From assembly GCF_000819565.1 (NCBI RefSeq), contig NZ_CP004393.1, positions 930,001 through 994,000 of the forward strand: 64,000 nt of DNA, read 5' to 3'. Below the pieces are notes generated by a model. It saw only the letters and a program-made list of their open reading frames with translations. It was not told the origin of the DNA and ran no database searches. This document shows, piece after piece, positions 1-11,514 of this stretch. How positions within the stretch are numbered: position 1 is the first letter of the stretch; each line of letters opens with the position of its first letter. The DNA is from Celeribacter indicus. Lineage in GTDB: Bacteria > Pseudomonadota > Alphaproteobacteria > Rhodobacterales > Rhodobacteraceae. The position numbers were made by a program, and so were the translations under genes.

Positions 1-1152
<1,152 letters not shown>

Positions 1153-1230
1153 ATCCAGTAAAAGCAAAACTCAGCTGCTACGGACAAACCAGAAGCATAC
1201 ACAATCCCTGCTTGACTTGGCTCTTTCCTC

Positions 1231-1349
1231 GGTTTGGTGGTCACAGCGTCAGTGAAACACCCGATCCCTTCCCGAACTCGGCCGTTAAGCACGACCGCGC
1301 CAATGGTACTGCGTCTCAAGACGTGGGAGAGTAGGTCACCGCCAAACCT
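1231..1349 (+). rRNA. rrf: 5S ribosomal RNA
   Basis: The stretch starts with GGTTTGG and closes with the complementary CCAAACC, which gives the terminal helix. Between them lie typical 5S motifs such as CCCGATCCCTTCCCGAACTC and GGGAGAGTAGGTCACCGCC. It lies about 80 bases after the 23S 3' end, in the usual 23S-5S order. Ends are accurate to a few bases. Confidence 0.95.
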
Positions 1350-1422
1350 AGTAAAGAGCCCATAATCTCTCTCAACGATGTGCCCCCGATCGATAAATCG
1401 CCCGTGGGCAAAAATACCCTGT

Positions 1423-3216
<1,794 letters not shown>

Positions 3217-3228
3217 GCGAGGTTCTCC

Positions 3229-3429
3229 CTAATCTGGGAGGCGGTCGCTCGGCAGTCGGGCCGTCTCCTGTTGAACGAAGTCGCGTGCAGCCTGCCGGGC
3301 AAGTTGCCGGACAAGATCGACGAGGCGAGGATCGGGTCTGCGGGCATCGGCCACGCGCGCAACAGCTTCATCTGTGGTCTGGGCGACCAATCGAAGCGTC
3401 GTGGCTGTGGTTTGCCGTTGCCGTGCCAT
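3229..3429 (-). CDS. Small recombinase-associated protein, 66 aa
   Basis: A short basic N-terminus (MARQRQTTATTLRLVAQ) is followed by a helix-rich segment with LVRQLARQAARDFVQQE. It ends 12 bases before the recombinase start on the same strand, so the two are probably co-transcribed. Small uncharacterised genes of this size often sit just ahead of serine recombinases in alphaproteobacteria. A role as directionality or accessory factor is only a guess. The ATG is preceded by GGGACGAAC. A longer overlapping frame (3213-3590) was set aside because it has no better start and overlaps the recombinase. Confidence 0.55.
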   Translation of the reverse strand: MARQRQTTATTLRLVAQTTDEAVARVADARRPDPRLVDLVRQLARQAARDFVQQETARLPSDRLPD

Positions 3430-3696
3430 GTTCGTCCCATCGGCTGAAATGCCTGTGTCGACGAGACTACCGAGGAAAAATCATCGGTTACAGAGAAGCG
3501 CTCGGCGGCGTTCAGGTGTCGATAGGGTGCAAAATAGGGCATTGGCGTAGTCCTGAGCAGCATGGCGTAGCGCAAATACTGGCGCGACACTGTGCGAATG
3601 TGCGGCTCACAGGGATTTGAACATCTGCTCGCACAGCGAGACGTTCCAGCCAGGTCCTGTCTCCAGCTTAGGGATACGTCGGTTTGATTTCAACAC
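3430..3696. other. Intergenic region, no recognisable gene
   Basis: About 270 bases separate the recombinase operon from the dinB operon. Short frames cross it on both strands, but none has a convincing start, composition or domain. A promoter for the small gene and the recombinase (minus strand) should lie here. I could not identify one with confidence, and I saw no alphaproteobacterial LexA-type GTTC-N7-GTTC site. Confidence 0.4.
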
Positions 3697-4068
3697 TCAT
3701 CCGGGCCAGGCAGTGCTCTTTGCAAGACCAGCGTCGAGGGTGGGTTCATCCCAGTGGTGGGCAGCTCCCAGCCAGCGGTCGACAAATGCCCGAAATTCCG
3801 GCTCGCCAAAGCGGACCTGAAACGTGTAGAGCCGATTGACCACCTGACGCATCAGGTCGCGCATCTCATCATCATCAATGCGCGACAGCTCTGTCCACGG
3901 GATTTGGTTGCCATCGCCATCGGTGACGAAGACATCCGAGAAATCCCCTGTCCTAGTCACCGGAACACGCCCGGAATGGATTCCTTCAAGCATGGTGTTG
4001 CGGACGCAGATCATGGCCATTGCCTTGGCGAGTTGGGCTGCAATGCGCTCTTCGTCCTGCCGTTTCAT
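3697..4068 (-). CDS. Conserved hypothetical protein coupled to dinB, 123 aa
   Basis: I do not recognise a named domain. It is a soluble, acidic protein starting MKRQDEERIAAQLAKAMAM, with a helical N-terminus and a hydrophilic C-terminal half (DEMRDLMRQVVNRLYTFQVRF). Its ATG overlaps the dinB stop codon in the arrangement ATGA, so the two are translationally coupled and this is the last gene of the operon. The coupling suggests a role in the same lesion-bypass response, but that is inference from position only. Confidence 0.7.
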   Translation of the reverse strand: MKRQDEERIAAQLAKAMAMICVRNTMLEGIHSGRVPVTRTGDFSDVFVTDGDGNQIPWTELSRIDDDEMRDLMRQVVNRLYTFQVRFGEPEFRAFVDRWLGAAHHWDEPTLDAGLAKSTAWPG

Positions 4069-5228
4069 CTCGTACCCCTGTTCGGTCCCTGCGTGTCCGG
4101 CAAACCGAGACTGAGCTGCTGCCCGATGCTCTCGGCATCTTCTGGTTCCAGCGAGGATAGCGTCACGCCGAGAAGCCGCACACCCTTCTCGAAGGGGAAC
4201 AGGCCCTCCAGCAGTGTCGTGCTGATCGCTGCCAGGTCGTCTGCATCAACCACGCCGCGATCAATCGTCCGGCTGCGGGTGATCTGCTGGAAATCGGCGT
4301 ACTTTACCTTGAGCGTTACCGTGCGGCCGGTCAATGCTTTGCCCTTGCAGCTTCGCCAGACTTTTGCCGCAAGAGTTTCGACCTCCTGCCGTGCCGGTTC
4401 GAGGTCAATGAGGTCCTCGGCGAACGTGTCCTCGGCCCCGATGGACTTGCGTTCCCGGTTGGGCTCTACCTGGCGATTATCGATCCCGCGCGAAATACGG
4501 TAGTACCAGCCGCCCGACTTCCCGAAATGGTCGCGCAGGAAATCGGCCGATTTTGCGCGGAGATCGGCGCCGGTCAAAATGCCGAGGCGTTCCATCTTCG
4601 CTGCTGTCGCAGGGCCGACACCGTGGAACTTCTTGACCGGCAGCTCGGCCACGAATTGCGGGCCGCGCGCCGGAGTGATGACGGCCTGGCCATTGGGCTT
4701 GTTCAGATCGCTCGCCATCTTGGCAAGGAACTTGCAATAGCTGATGCCTGCCGAGGCGTTGAGGCCCGTCACTTCCTTGATCCTGCTCCGGATGATCTGT
4801 GCGATCTCTGTCGCAATGGCGATGCCCTGCTTGTTCTCGGTGACATCGAGATAGGCTTCATCCAGCGACAAGGGCTCGATCAGGTCGGTATGCTCTGCAA
4901 AGACCTTGCGGATCTGCGCCGAGACGGCGCGATAAACCTCGAAGCGCGGCTTAACGAAGATCAGATCCGGGCAGCGCCGTTTCGCAGTGACCGAAGGCAG
5001 GGCCGAGCGCACGCCGAAGGCGCGGGCCTCATAGCTGGCGGCAGCCACGACACCTCGGGCCGCTGAGCCACCGACCGCGACCGGCTTGCCGCGCAGCTCG
5101 GGATTGTCGCGTTGTTCGACCGAGGCATAGAAGGCATCCATATCGACATGGATGATCTTGCGGACCTTGCCGTCCCGATCATCCGTCTCCCCGATCTGCT
5201 CCGCTTGTCCCGACATGGAAATGCTCAC
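4065..5228 (-). CDS. dinB: DNA polymerase IV (Y-family translesion polymerase)
   Basis: A 387-aa error-prone polymerase that extends past damaged bases. The palm motif HVDMDAFYASVE gives metal ligand Asp29, and SLDEAYLD gives Asp123 and Glu124. The helix-hairpin-helix (KFHGVGPATAAKM) and the little-finger domain follow, so the protein is full length. The reading frame begins with GTG (overlapping the preceding stop as GTGA). An ATG four codons later (base 5216) is an alternative start. It stands between an SRAP/YedK-like remnant and a small coupled gene. Element-borne dinB genes are common and may help single-stranded DNA transfer or stress survival. Confidence 0.93.
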   Translation of the reverse strand: MSISMSGQAEQIGETDDRDGKVRKIIHVDMDAFYASVEQRDNPELRGKPVAVGGSAARGVVAAASYEARAFGVRSALPSVTAKRRCPDLIFVKPRFEVYRAVSAQIRKVFAEHTDLIEPLSLDEAYLDVTENKQGIAIATEIAQIIRSRIKEVTGLNASAGISYCKFLAKMASDLNKPNGQAVITPARGPQFVAELPVKKFHGVGPATAAKMERLGILTGADLRAKSADFLRDHFGKSGGWYYRISRGIDNRQVEPNRERKSIGAEDTFAEDLIDLEPARQEVETLAAKVWRSCKGKALTGRTVTLKVKYADFQQITRSRTIDRGVVDADDLAAISTTLLEGLFPFEKGVRLLGVTLSSLEPEDAESIGQQLSLGLPDTQGPNRGTR

Positions 5229-5449
5229 CTGACCTCGGGTGCCGGTTTTTCGATGAGTTCAAGCAGGTCGTCATCGAGTACGCGTTGCAGTGCCTTTGCC
5301 TCAGGCCAGTCTGCCGTCAGCCAGGTCTCGACGTCTTCGCGGCTTGTGAGGATCGCTATGGCTCTGGTGCTCATGATCATTGCCGAAGGAAGTGGCGCGG
5401 GCGCGATTTGGTTGCACATCTCAGGCACCTTGTTGTTTGCCGGGCACAT
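5225..5449 (-). pseudogene. SOS response-associated peptidase (SRAP/YedK/HMCES) remnant
   Basis: Only 74 codons remain. The C-terminal part, SAMIMSTRAIAILTSREDV then WLTADWPEAKALQRVLDDD, follows the family pattern HPKAMPVILT..WLTA....LQRPLPDDAL. SRAP proteins of about 200-230 aa crosslink abasic sites in single-stranded DNA through Cys2, and most of that domain is missing. An internal MCN resembles the catalytic N-terminus, which could mean an internal deletion, though this may be chance. The stop overlaps the dinB GTG as GTGA, so the fragment may survive as a translational lead-in to dinB. Confidence 0.6.
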
Positions 5450-5660
5450 CCTCTCCCCCTCGGCTTAAGTGCCGCCAATGCCGCCCATCCGTTGCGGATC
5501 TTAGGCAATACCGCCAACCTGCTGGTGATACGCAATGTGATGGTCTGCCTGGCAGTCACCTCACTTGGCCTCTTAGGATTGCGGGCCGGTTGGTCGGGGT
5601 AAACACCGGTTTATGACGCTTTGATCGAGGTCAGTCCGTTTGCCTCATTCCGCTCGTTGC

Positions 5661-6965
5661 CTAGGCCGCCACGGAAGACGGTAACATCCGTCCCAATAGC
5701 TTCTTCAACGCATCGACGTGCGATCGCGAGGGACCGGTCATGACAAGGGTTGCGACGTGAAGGGCCTCTTCGGCGCCTTCACGTGAGATGGCGTATCGGG
5801 TGCAAATCGGTTCTGGCGGGAGATCGCCGTGATGGGGGTAGAGCAACATGACGTCCCGGCAGCCATAGAGTTGGCTGTAGGCCATCAACTGATACACGTC
5901 GGCCTGGCTGATCCCCTGTTTGGGGTCGTCGATGCGGGGGGCCATCCGCTTCCATTTCGTGTCCACGACAAGCACCGTTCGATCTCCGTGCCTGATGATG
6001 AGGTCCGGCTTGGTCCGAAACCGCCCTTTATCGGCTTCGAACAGGCAGTCCCGGTGGCCACCTTGCGCTGCAACACGGTAACCGCTTCCGGCCAAAGCAC
6101 GGGTGACCAGTCGTGCGACGTATTGCTCGAACAAGGCATTCATCTCGAACAGGAGCGCATGGCCATCCATGGATCCTGCGCTGGTCTGCTGATGCCGATC
6201 CCCGAGAAGCAGGCGCGCGAAGGATACGAGCTCGCGCCACCGTTGGTTTGTTCGATCCAGAGTGATCTGGTCCCATCGGAGCGCAGGGACGGGAACCTCG
6301 GCCACATCCGCATAGGCGAAGCCCAGTTCGCGCAGGATGCGCTGATTGTCGGGGGCCTGGGCCACGTGCTGCAAACGGGTGACGGCAGCGCGCATCACCT
6401 GGTTGAGGGCGATGTCGGAGGACAGCTCGTCGTACCGACAGGCCAGCCGCTGCGGTGCCACCGCATGGCGCGAGAACTGCCGGGCAGCGTCGAGCCTGCC
6501 GCGCAGAGCGGGGAGGTCGTCTGCATGGTCCACATAGCGGCGCGGCAGACCCATGCGCACCGCTTCCATCAGGCGGGCGCAGAACAGGCGGATCAGCAAT
6601 TCGAGGATGGTGTCCGTCTGCCATCCGAGCTGGGCCAGCGAGCCTGCATCGATCCGCAGATCGTGAACCACCGCGAGCATGTGGATAAGACGGCGACGCA
6701 GGGCTTCGTCAGAGGCGTCGTGTTCTCCAAGACCTTCGATCTTGGGAAGGATCTCCAGCTGACAGCCCTGTGCTGCGATCACGCCGACCACACCGCGGGC
6801 CCGCAAGCCCTTGCGGCCGTGTTCGAGCACGCCTTCGCCGCCACGCCCCGCGAAGCTCGAGCGCGCCGCCACGGCGGCAATCCGATCAGCCTCGGCGGTC
6901 GGGATGGTCGTGTCGTCATCCCCATAGCCGATGCGCTGCCATTCGCGGAGCGTGCGGCGGATCAT
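5661..6965 (-). CDS. mcrC: McrC, nuclease subunit of the McrBC modification-dependent restriction system
   Basis: A 434-aa partner of McrB that cuts DNA carrying modified cytosine once the McrB GTPase engages it. The start is taken at the ATG that overlaps the mcrB stop as ATGA (MIRRTLREWQ), 16 codons inside a longer frame. The C-terminal PD-(D/E)xK nuclease core is visible as KPDLII (Pro-Asp about 320-321) and VLVVDTKWK (Asp335, Lys337), followed by QADVYQLMAYSQLY, typical of the McrC family. The N-terminal domain (GRKGLRARGVVGVIAAQGCQ) matches the McrBC 5-methylcytosine specificity region. With McrB it forms a two-gene operon. Confidence 0.93.
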   Translation of the reverse strand: MIRRTLREWQRIGYGDDDTTIPTAEADRIAAVAARSSFAGRGGEGVLEHGRKGLRARGVVGVIAAQGCQLEILPKIEGLGEHDASDEALRRRLIHMLAVVHDLRIDAGSLAQLGWQTDTILELLIRLFCARLMEAVRMGLPRRYVDHADDLPALRGRLDAARQFSRHAVAPQRLACRYDELSSDIALNQVMRAAVTRLQHVAQAPDNQRILRELGFAYADVAEVPVPALRWDQITLDRTNQRWRELVSFARLLLGDRHQQTSAGSMDGHALLFEMNALFEQYVARLVTRALAGSGYRVAAQGGHRDCLFEADKGRFRTKPDLIIRHGDRTVLVVDTKWKRMAPRIDDPKQGISQADVYQLMAYSQLYGCRDVMLLYPHHGDLPPEPICTRYAISREGAEEALHVATLVMTGPSRSHVDALKKLLGRMLPSSVAA

Positions 6966-9769
6966 GAGCCGAGAAGCCGCGCGTAATCGAAGCCGTCTTC
7001 GCGCACGTCCCACCGGAAGCGCGGCATCGCCTCACCATTGTCGAGCCCCGGCGGTGCCTTGAGGACTGACCTGTTCAGAAAGCCCCCCGTGATGGGCCTG
7101 TCATGCGTCTCGAGATCGCCGAGTACCGCGGCGATCTTGCCCCAATCCTCGAAGAAGTACTCGGCCAGCAGCGGGATCACCTTGTGCCGCATCGCTGCGT
7201 CCACATCCGCGCGGGTGTTGCAGCCGGTGAAATAGGCATGCCCGATCTGGTGATCGCGATCGTAGAGGTATTCAATGCGTTCATTGATGATGGTCAAAAG
7301 GTTCGGCAGATCGATGCCGGTGTGGGTCACGGTATCCTTCAGGACGGCCGGATCGGGCATCATTTCCCGGAACGTGAACCGGCGTCGCAGCGCTGTGTCG
7401 AGCAGAGCGATGGAGCGGTCTGCCGTGTTCATCGTGCCGACGATATGCAGGTTCGACGGGACACCGAACTCATCCCCCGAATAGGGCAGGCGCACCTTGA
7501 GCTGGTTGGGCTGGCCGAGCCGCTTGTCCGGTTCCAAGAGCGTGATCAGCTCTCCGAACACCTTGGAGATATTGGCCCGGTTGATCTCGTCGATGATCAG
7601 GACGAAGGGTTCGGGTTCGGACGGCCCCTCGTTCTGCTGGCTGTTCATGTAGCGCTCGAGGGCCGGGACGTTGAGCTCGGCGTCATAGAGGGCGTAGATT
7701 GATTTCTGGGAGAACTTCCGGGAATAGATCTCGCCGACAGGCACGCCCTCTCGGTCGATCCAAAGCCAGCGGACGGCTCGCCGATGGGCATATCCGCCCT
7801 CGGGACGTGGGGCAAACTCGTACCCGCCCGTAAACTCCCCGATGGCTCGAAACAGCCCATTGCCTTTGGAAACGATGACGATGTCGCCCTTTCGGACCCA
7901 GTTCCGGAAGATGAAGGGCATTTGCACCATGCCGGATCTGGCATCGACAGCGCCGTTCTGGTCGCCGTGGGCCTTGCAGGCGTCGATGATCGCCTCTCGG
8001 CTTTCGAACTTGTCGTCCGACCAGTCAATGTCCTCGAAGCCGAGAAGAGCATAGCCGCCCTTGATCGCTTCCTCGAAAAGATGCGCGTCCTCGGGGTTGT
8101 TCGCCTCGCCAATCGACATCTTGAAGACCTGGCGGCCCTCGACGCGTGTCGCTTCCTCTTCAGATGAATGCCCGCGGCTGGTCTCGGCGCGTTTCGCGAT
8201 GCGTCGGAATATGCCGGGCACCGTCTCCAGCCGGAAGCCGGCCGAAGATGTGTCCTCACCCTCATCCGCGCCGGTCATCGGCTGTCGGCCCTCGACAAAC
8301 TCTTCATAGGCCATCGACTGATGAAAGGTGACGAATTCGATCCGACCGGCGGCGAGGAGGCGCTGGTACGTGGCCATCAGTTCGGCACGGTCATCGGGTA
8401 CAGGTTTCCCGCACAGCCGAACAGCTTCTTCCGCCGTGCGGTAGGTCTTCCCAGTGCCGGGCGGGCCGTAAAGGATGATGTTGTGCGAGCTTGATCCCAT
8501 GATCGGTACCGCCATTTCGACGTCTGTTTTCGCAGGCTTCGCGTTTTCCCAGAGCTTTTCCAGAGCCCGCGCTGCGGCGGGCTTGATCAGAATTCCGGAC
8601 GACTGAGGGCTCCAGTCCTGCCCGCTGATCTTGCTCGTCAGGGTCGCATGCGGGATGTAGGCATCCTTCAGTGGGTCCCGTATGTCCTCGAATTCCACAT
8701 CGATGAAATCCGTGGTCTCACCCGCGGCGGCGCGCTCTGAGTCCCAGTGAAGGTCGGAGTAGGCGGCCTTCGCAACCCGTCCCCTTGCGATGATGCCACG
8801 GAAATCGTCGCCGGTTCGGATCAGGAAGACCGTGTCGTCCGGCTTTGGCTTTTTCGAACTCGTGCGCCACCGATGGACCACAGTGCCTCCGGACGCGGTC
8901 TGCTGGCGATCCTGGACGAAAGTCTCCCAGTCCCAGCGTGACGGATTCCAGCTGATCAGATAGGTCGCGCCGCTTTCCCGCCAGCGCTGTTCAATGTCCG
9001 GCTCATAGAAATCGATCTCCCGGCCGAGCTCCGCCTCAAGCCTGCGGCGCAGGGCAAGTAGATGCGAATCCAGTTCGGAAATCCGCATCTTCCGGATGTC
9101 CTTGCGCGTTGCCACGGCAAAGCCTTCAAGGATCTCTCGCTTGTGCCGCGGGCTTGAAATCCGCTCGTAGTGATCGGGAAACAGGAGATGCGGAAGGATC
9201 TGACGCAGTTGGCGGCCCTCGACACTGGGCACCTTGCCCAGGAACGCGCAGAACGCCTCATGGTCCTTGCGCTGTTGGGCCTGCATCTCAGGCGGCTGCG
9301 CTTTCCAGTCACGAACCAGGGCAATCAGGAAACTCAGCTCCCGCCATCTGTGCGTGTTATAGGCCGTGCCCGCGTGGCCGATGCCTTCCAGAACCTCCGG
9401 GCTCAAGGCCGCAACGCCCTCGGGAAGCGGGGTGCCGGACCAGGACCAGATTTCTCTGACCCTCTGCGCTTTGGTCGCGGCACCCATGTCGCTCGGAAAG
9501 GTGAACAGGACCCAGTGCAGCTCGGCCATCAACTGGCGGCTTTCCGGCGTGCCTGAGGAGATCTGCTGCTCGAGCTTCTGGTAATAGCTGTCTGTGCCTT
9601 CATCGGGATTCTGGACGAATGTGCGGTCCAGTTCAGCGAGATTGTCGGCTGTCCAAAGACGAATGTCTGGCTGGAGAAGAGAGCCATCCTGCAGCAGGCA
9701 GCGGTCGGCGAAGTCCGAGACCACAGGATACACTGCGGCGCTTTTCTGGTGCGGGTTGAATCTCGCCAT
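6962..9769 (-). CDS. mcrB: McrB-type AAA+ GTPase with EVE-like domains
   Basis: A 935-aa motor and recognition subunit of McrBC. Walker A is GPPGTGKT (435-442) and Walker B LIIDEIN (about 724-730). The McrB signature MNTADRSIALLDTALRRRF is at 780-798. The N-terminal ~270 residues are unassigned. Residues about 275-405 (FVQDRQQ, DDTVFLIRTGDDFRGIIARG) look like an EVE/PUA-type modified-base reader. A second segment of about 150 residues (545-700) with GDIVIVSKGNGLFRAIGEF sits between Walker A and Walker B and also looks EVE-like. At 935 aa it is about twice the size of E. coli McrB. ATG start with 85 bases to the fic stop upstream. Confidence 0.92.
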   Translation of the reverse strand: MARFNPHQKSAAVYPVVSDFADRCLLQDGSLLQPDIRLWTADNLAELDRTFVQNPDEGTDSYYQKLEQQISSGTPESRQLMAELHWVLFTFPSDMGAATKAQRVREIWSWSGTPLPEGVAALSPEVLEGIGHAGTAYNTHRWRELSFLIALVRDWKAQPPEMQAQQRKDHEAFCAFLGKVPSVEGRQLRQILPHLLFPDHYERISSPRHKREILEGFAVATRKDIRKMRISELDSHLLALRRRLEAELGREIDFYEPDIEQRWRESGATYLISWNPSRWDWETFVQDRQQTASGGTVVHRWRTSSKKPKPDDTVFLIRTGDDFRGIIARGRVAKAAYSDLHWDSERAAAGETTDFIDVEFEDIRDPLKDAYIPHATLTSKISGQDWSPQSSGILIKPAAARALEKLWENAKPAKTDVEMAVPIMGSSSHNIILYGPPGTGKTYRTAEEAVRLCGKPVPDDRAELMATYQRLLAAGRIEFVTFHQSMAYEEFVEGRQPMTGADEGEDTSSAGFRLETVPGIFRRIAKRAETSRGHSSEEEATRVEGRQVFKMSIGEANNPEDAHLFEEAIKGGYALLGFEDIDWSDDKFESREAIIDACKAHGDQNGAVDARSGMVQMPFIFRNWVRKGDIVIVSKGNGLFRAIGEFTGGYEFAPRPEGGYAHRRAVRWLWIDREGVPVGEIYSRKFSQKSIYALYDAELNVPALERYMNSQQNEGPSEPEPFVLIIDEINRANISKVFGELITLLEPDKRLGQPNQLKVRLPYSGDEFGVPSNLHIVGTMNTADRSIALLDTALRRRFTFREMMPDPAVLKDTVTHTGIDLPNLLTIINERIEYLYDRDHQIGHAYFTGCNTRADVDAAMRHKVIPLLAEYFFEDWGKIAAVLGDLETHDRPITGGFLNRSVLKAPPGLDNGEAMPRFRWDVREDGFDYARLLGS

Positions 9770-9854
9770 TACTGCTGTCCTGTGCTTTCGAGGGCCGTCA
9801 AATCGGATGTTTGCGCGTCTGTGGGTAGGGTGCTGTGCGGGGTGCGGGTTGAAT

Positions 9855-11417
9855 TCAGTTCGAGAACGCCGTCGTTACAATTTCCTCCAGATCGGCGATC
9901 TCGGCATCGGTGAGTTTGACGAAGGGGTCGCGGTCGCGCCTGCGCTTCGGGAACCGCCCGTCATTCTGGGTGACGAACAGGATCACCTGCCGTGCCAGAG
10001 CGTCTGGCATCTCGATGCGGTTCATAATGGCGCGCATCGCCGCGTCGTGGCGCTTGAGGTAGGTGATCTCGCGCGGCAGGTCCTCCTCGATGGTCTTGCG
10101 GACGCAGTCATAGAGGAATTCGGCCTCCGCCGTGCAGTCGTAGAAGCGATAGAGGTCGGCCGTGTCGTTCAGGACCTCGACATTGCCGGTGGGCGTTGCG
10201 CGCCACAGGATGTGGTCCATCAGCGGTGCCGAGTGGCTTTGCAGGACCGCCCGGTAATCGTCGATGCGGTCGAGCATCACGGACGAGACCGGGAAGACCA
10301 TCCCGGGTGGGGTAAACTTCCGCTCGGCGAGAACGTGATGGATCAGGCAGCGGTGCAGGCGGCCATTCCCATCTGCCAGCGGGTGGATATAGACGAAGCC
10401 GAAGGCGATGATGGCGGCTTGCAGGACGGGATCGACCTCTTCGGTATCCGTCAGCCGTAGCCGGTTGTTGCAGTCGTTCAGTGCCGTCATGAGGTCGGGA
10501 ACATCGTCGGGCCGTGCGCCGATGAACTCGGGCAAGGGGTCGTTACTGTGGTCCCGTTCACCCAGAAAGACCCCGTCGTCGCGATAGCCGATCGGGGTCA
10601 GGCGATCATCACCGATCAAGATGCGATGCAGGCGGTAGATCTCGGTCTGATTGAGGGGGCGCTTGCCGGCCTCGAGCACCGCGCGTCCCCAGCGTTCCAG
10701 ACGGTTGACGGGAGGGCGCTCGCCTTCGATCTCGAAGCTCGCGCGGCTGTCGGCCAGTAGCATGAAACTCGCCGCCCGCGCCACGACATGGCCGCCGGTC
10801 TTGCCGATGGTCTCCTTGGCCCGCTCGGCCAGGTCGAGCGCGATCAGTGCCTTGAGCTTCTCTGTGCGCCGGATCACCGGGCAGAGGGCGCCGGTGCCAA
10901 GCAGATTGTCCCGGACACGGTGGCGCTGCGAGAAGCGCTCCTCGCCGGTGAAATAGAGGGTAGGGTCCAGGGCGGGGACCGCCGTGACGGTAGGCGCATC
11001 CTCGAGATCGAGCCTGCGTCCCGTCAGCGTTTCGAAGAAGAACCAGAGCCGCCGCGAGAAGGTGCCGGTCGGTGTGGCGCGGACGATGATTTCGATGTCC
11101 TGCTGTGGAACGGCATCGAACACACGCTTGAGGATCAGAAGGTCGATGCTCTCATGCCGCATGGCAAAGCCCAGATGGCCCTCCAGCGTCGCATCGGGCA
11201 GGTATCTCTTGTCATAGACCTGCCAGATACCCTCCGCGCGGACATTGCCGCGCACGTGACGGTCCGAGATGCAGGTGGGGTTGCGCACCGGCGCAGGGAT
11301 GCCGAAGGCGGAGGCCAGCGCGGCCCAACCCGCGAGGCTGGCGCCCTCGGGGAGGGGCTCATCCTGGAAGAAGGGCGGCGTCAGGCTGTCGGGTCTCATG
11401 CGTCGAAAAGGCCTCAT
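9855..11417 (-). CDS. Fic-domain protein (AMP/nucleotidyl transferase) with N-terminal inhibitory helix
   Basis: A 520-aa Fic enzyme. The catalytic motif HPLADGNGRLHR is at 345-356 (H345 catalytic; family pattern HxFxDGNGRxxR). SFEIEG at 227-232 fits the inhibitory motif (S/T)xxxE(G/N), placing the autoinhibition in the same chain before the Fic core (class II). Residues 1-210 are an unassigned N-terminal region. Fic enzymes usually attach AMP to target proteins; the target here is unknown. Two ATGs are possible: 11417 (MRPFRR) and 11399 (MRPDSL). Neither has a strong Shine-Dalgarno. It sits between mcrBC and a Hachiman-like pair, so a defence or toxin role is plausible. Confidence 0.88.
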   Translation of the reverse strand: MRPFRRMRPDSLTPPFFQDEPLPEGASLAGWAALASAFGIPAPVRNPTCISDRHVRGNVRAEGIWQVYDKRYLPDATLEGHLGFAMRHESIDLLILKRVFDAVPQQDIEIIVRATPTGTFSRRLWFFFETLTGRRLDLEDAPTVTAVPALDPTLYFTGEERFSQRHRVRDNLLGTGALCPVIRRTEKLKALIALDLAERAKETIGKTGGHVVARAASFMLLADSRASFEIEGERPPVNRLERWGRAVLEAGKRPLNQTEIYRLHRILIGDDRLTPIGYRDDGVFLGERDHSNDPLPEFIGARPDDVPDLMTALNDCNNRLRLTDTEEVDPVLQAAIIAFGFVYIHPLADGNGRLHRCLIHHVLAERKFTPPGMVFPVSSVMLDRIDDYRAVLQSHSAPLMDHILWRATPTGNVEVLNDTADLYRFYDCTAEAEFLYDCVRKTIEEDLPREITYLKRHDAAMRAIMNRIEMPDALARQVILFVTQNDGRFPKRRRDRDPFVKLTDAEIADLEEIVTTAFSN

Positions 11418-11514
11418 GCGCGCGGATTAGGACCGCAAATGACGGGTTCTTGTCGAAAATTCTTATACGGCCATCATGTAGAGAATCAATCATTGATGTC
11501 GAAAAGGCTTCATG
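11402..11514. repeat. 17-bp direct repeat flanking the fic promoter
   Basis: GTCGAAAAGGCCTCATG (11402-11418, covering the first fic ATG) and GTCGAAAAGGCTTCATG (11498-11514) match at 16 of 17 bases, 96 bp apart. On the minus strand the outer copy encodes ATG AAG CCT TTT CGA CAT CAA then TGA, a 7-codon mini-frame resembling the fic N-terminus (MKPFRHQ against MRPFRRM). It may be a duplicated gene start or a paired regulator site. Confidence 0.5.
11462..11497 (-). promoter_or_regulatory. Candidate sigma70 promoter and palindromic operator of fic
   Basis: On the minus strand TTGATT (11489-11484) and TATAAG (11467-11462) are separated by 16 bases, giving a start point near 11455 and a leader of about 40-55 nt before fic. 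A perfect 13-bp palindrome ATCAATGATTGAT (11485-11497) overlaps the -35 box and could bind a repressor. Confidence 0.5.
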
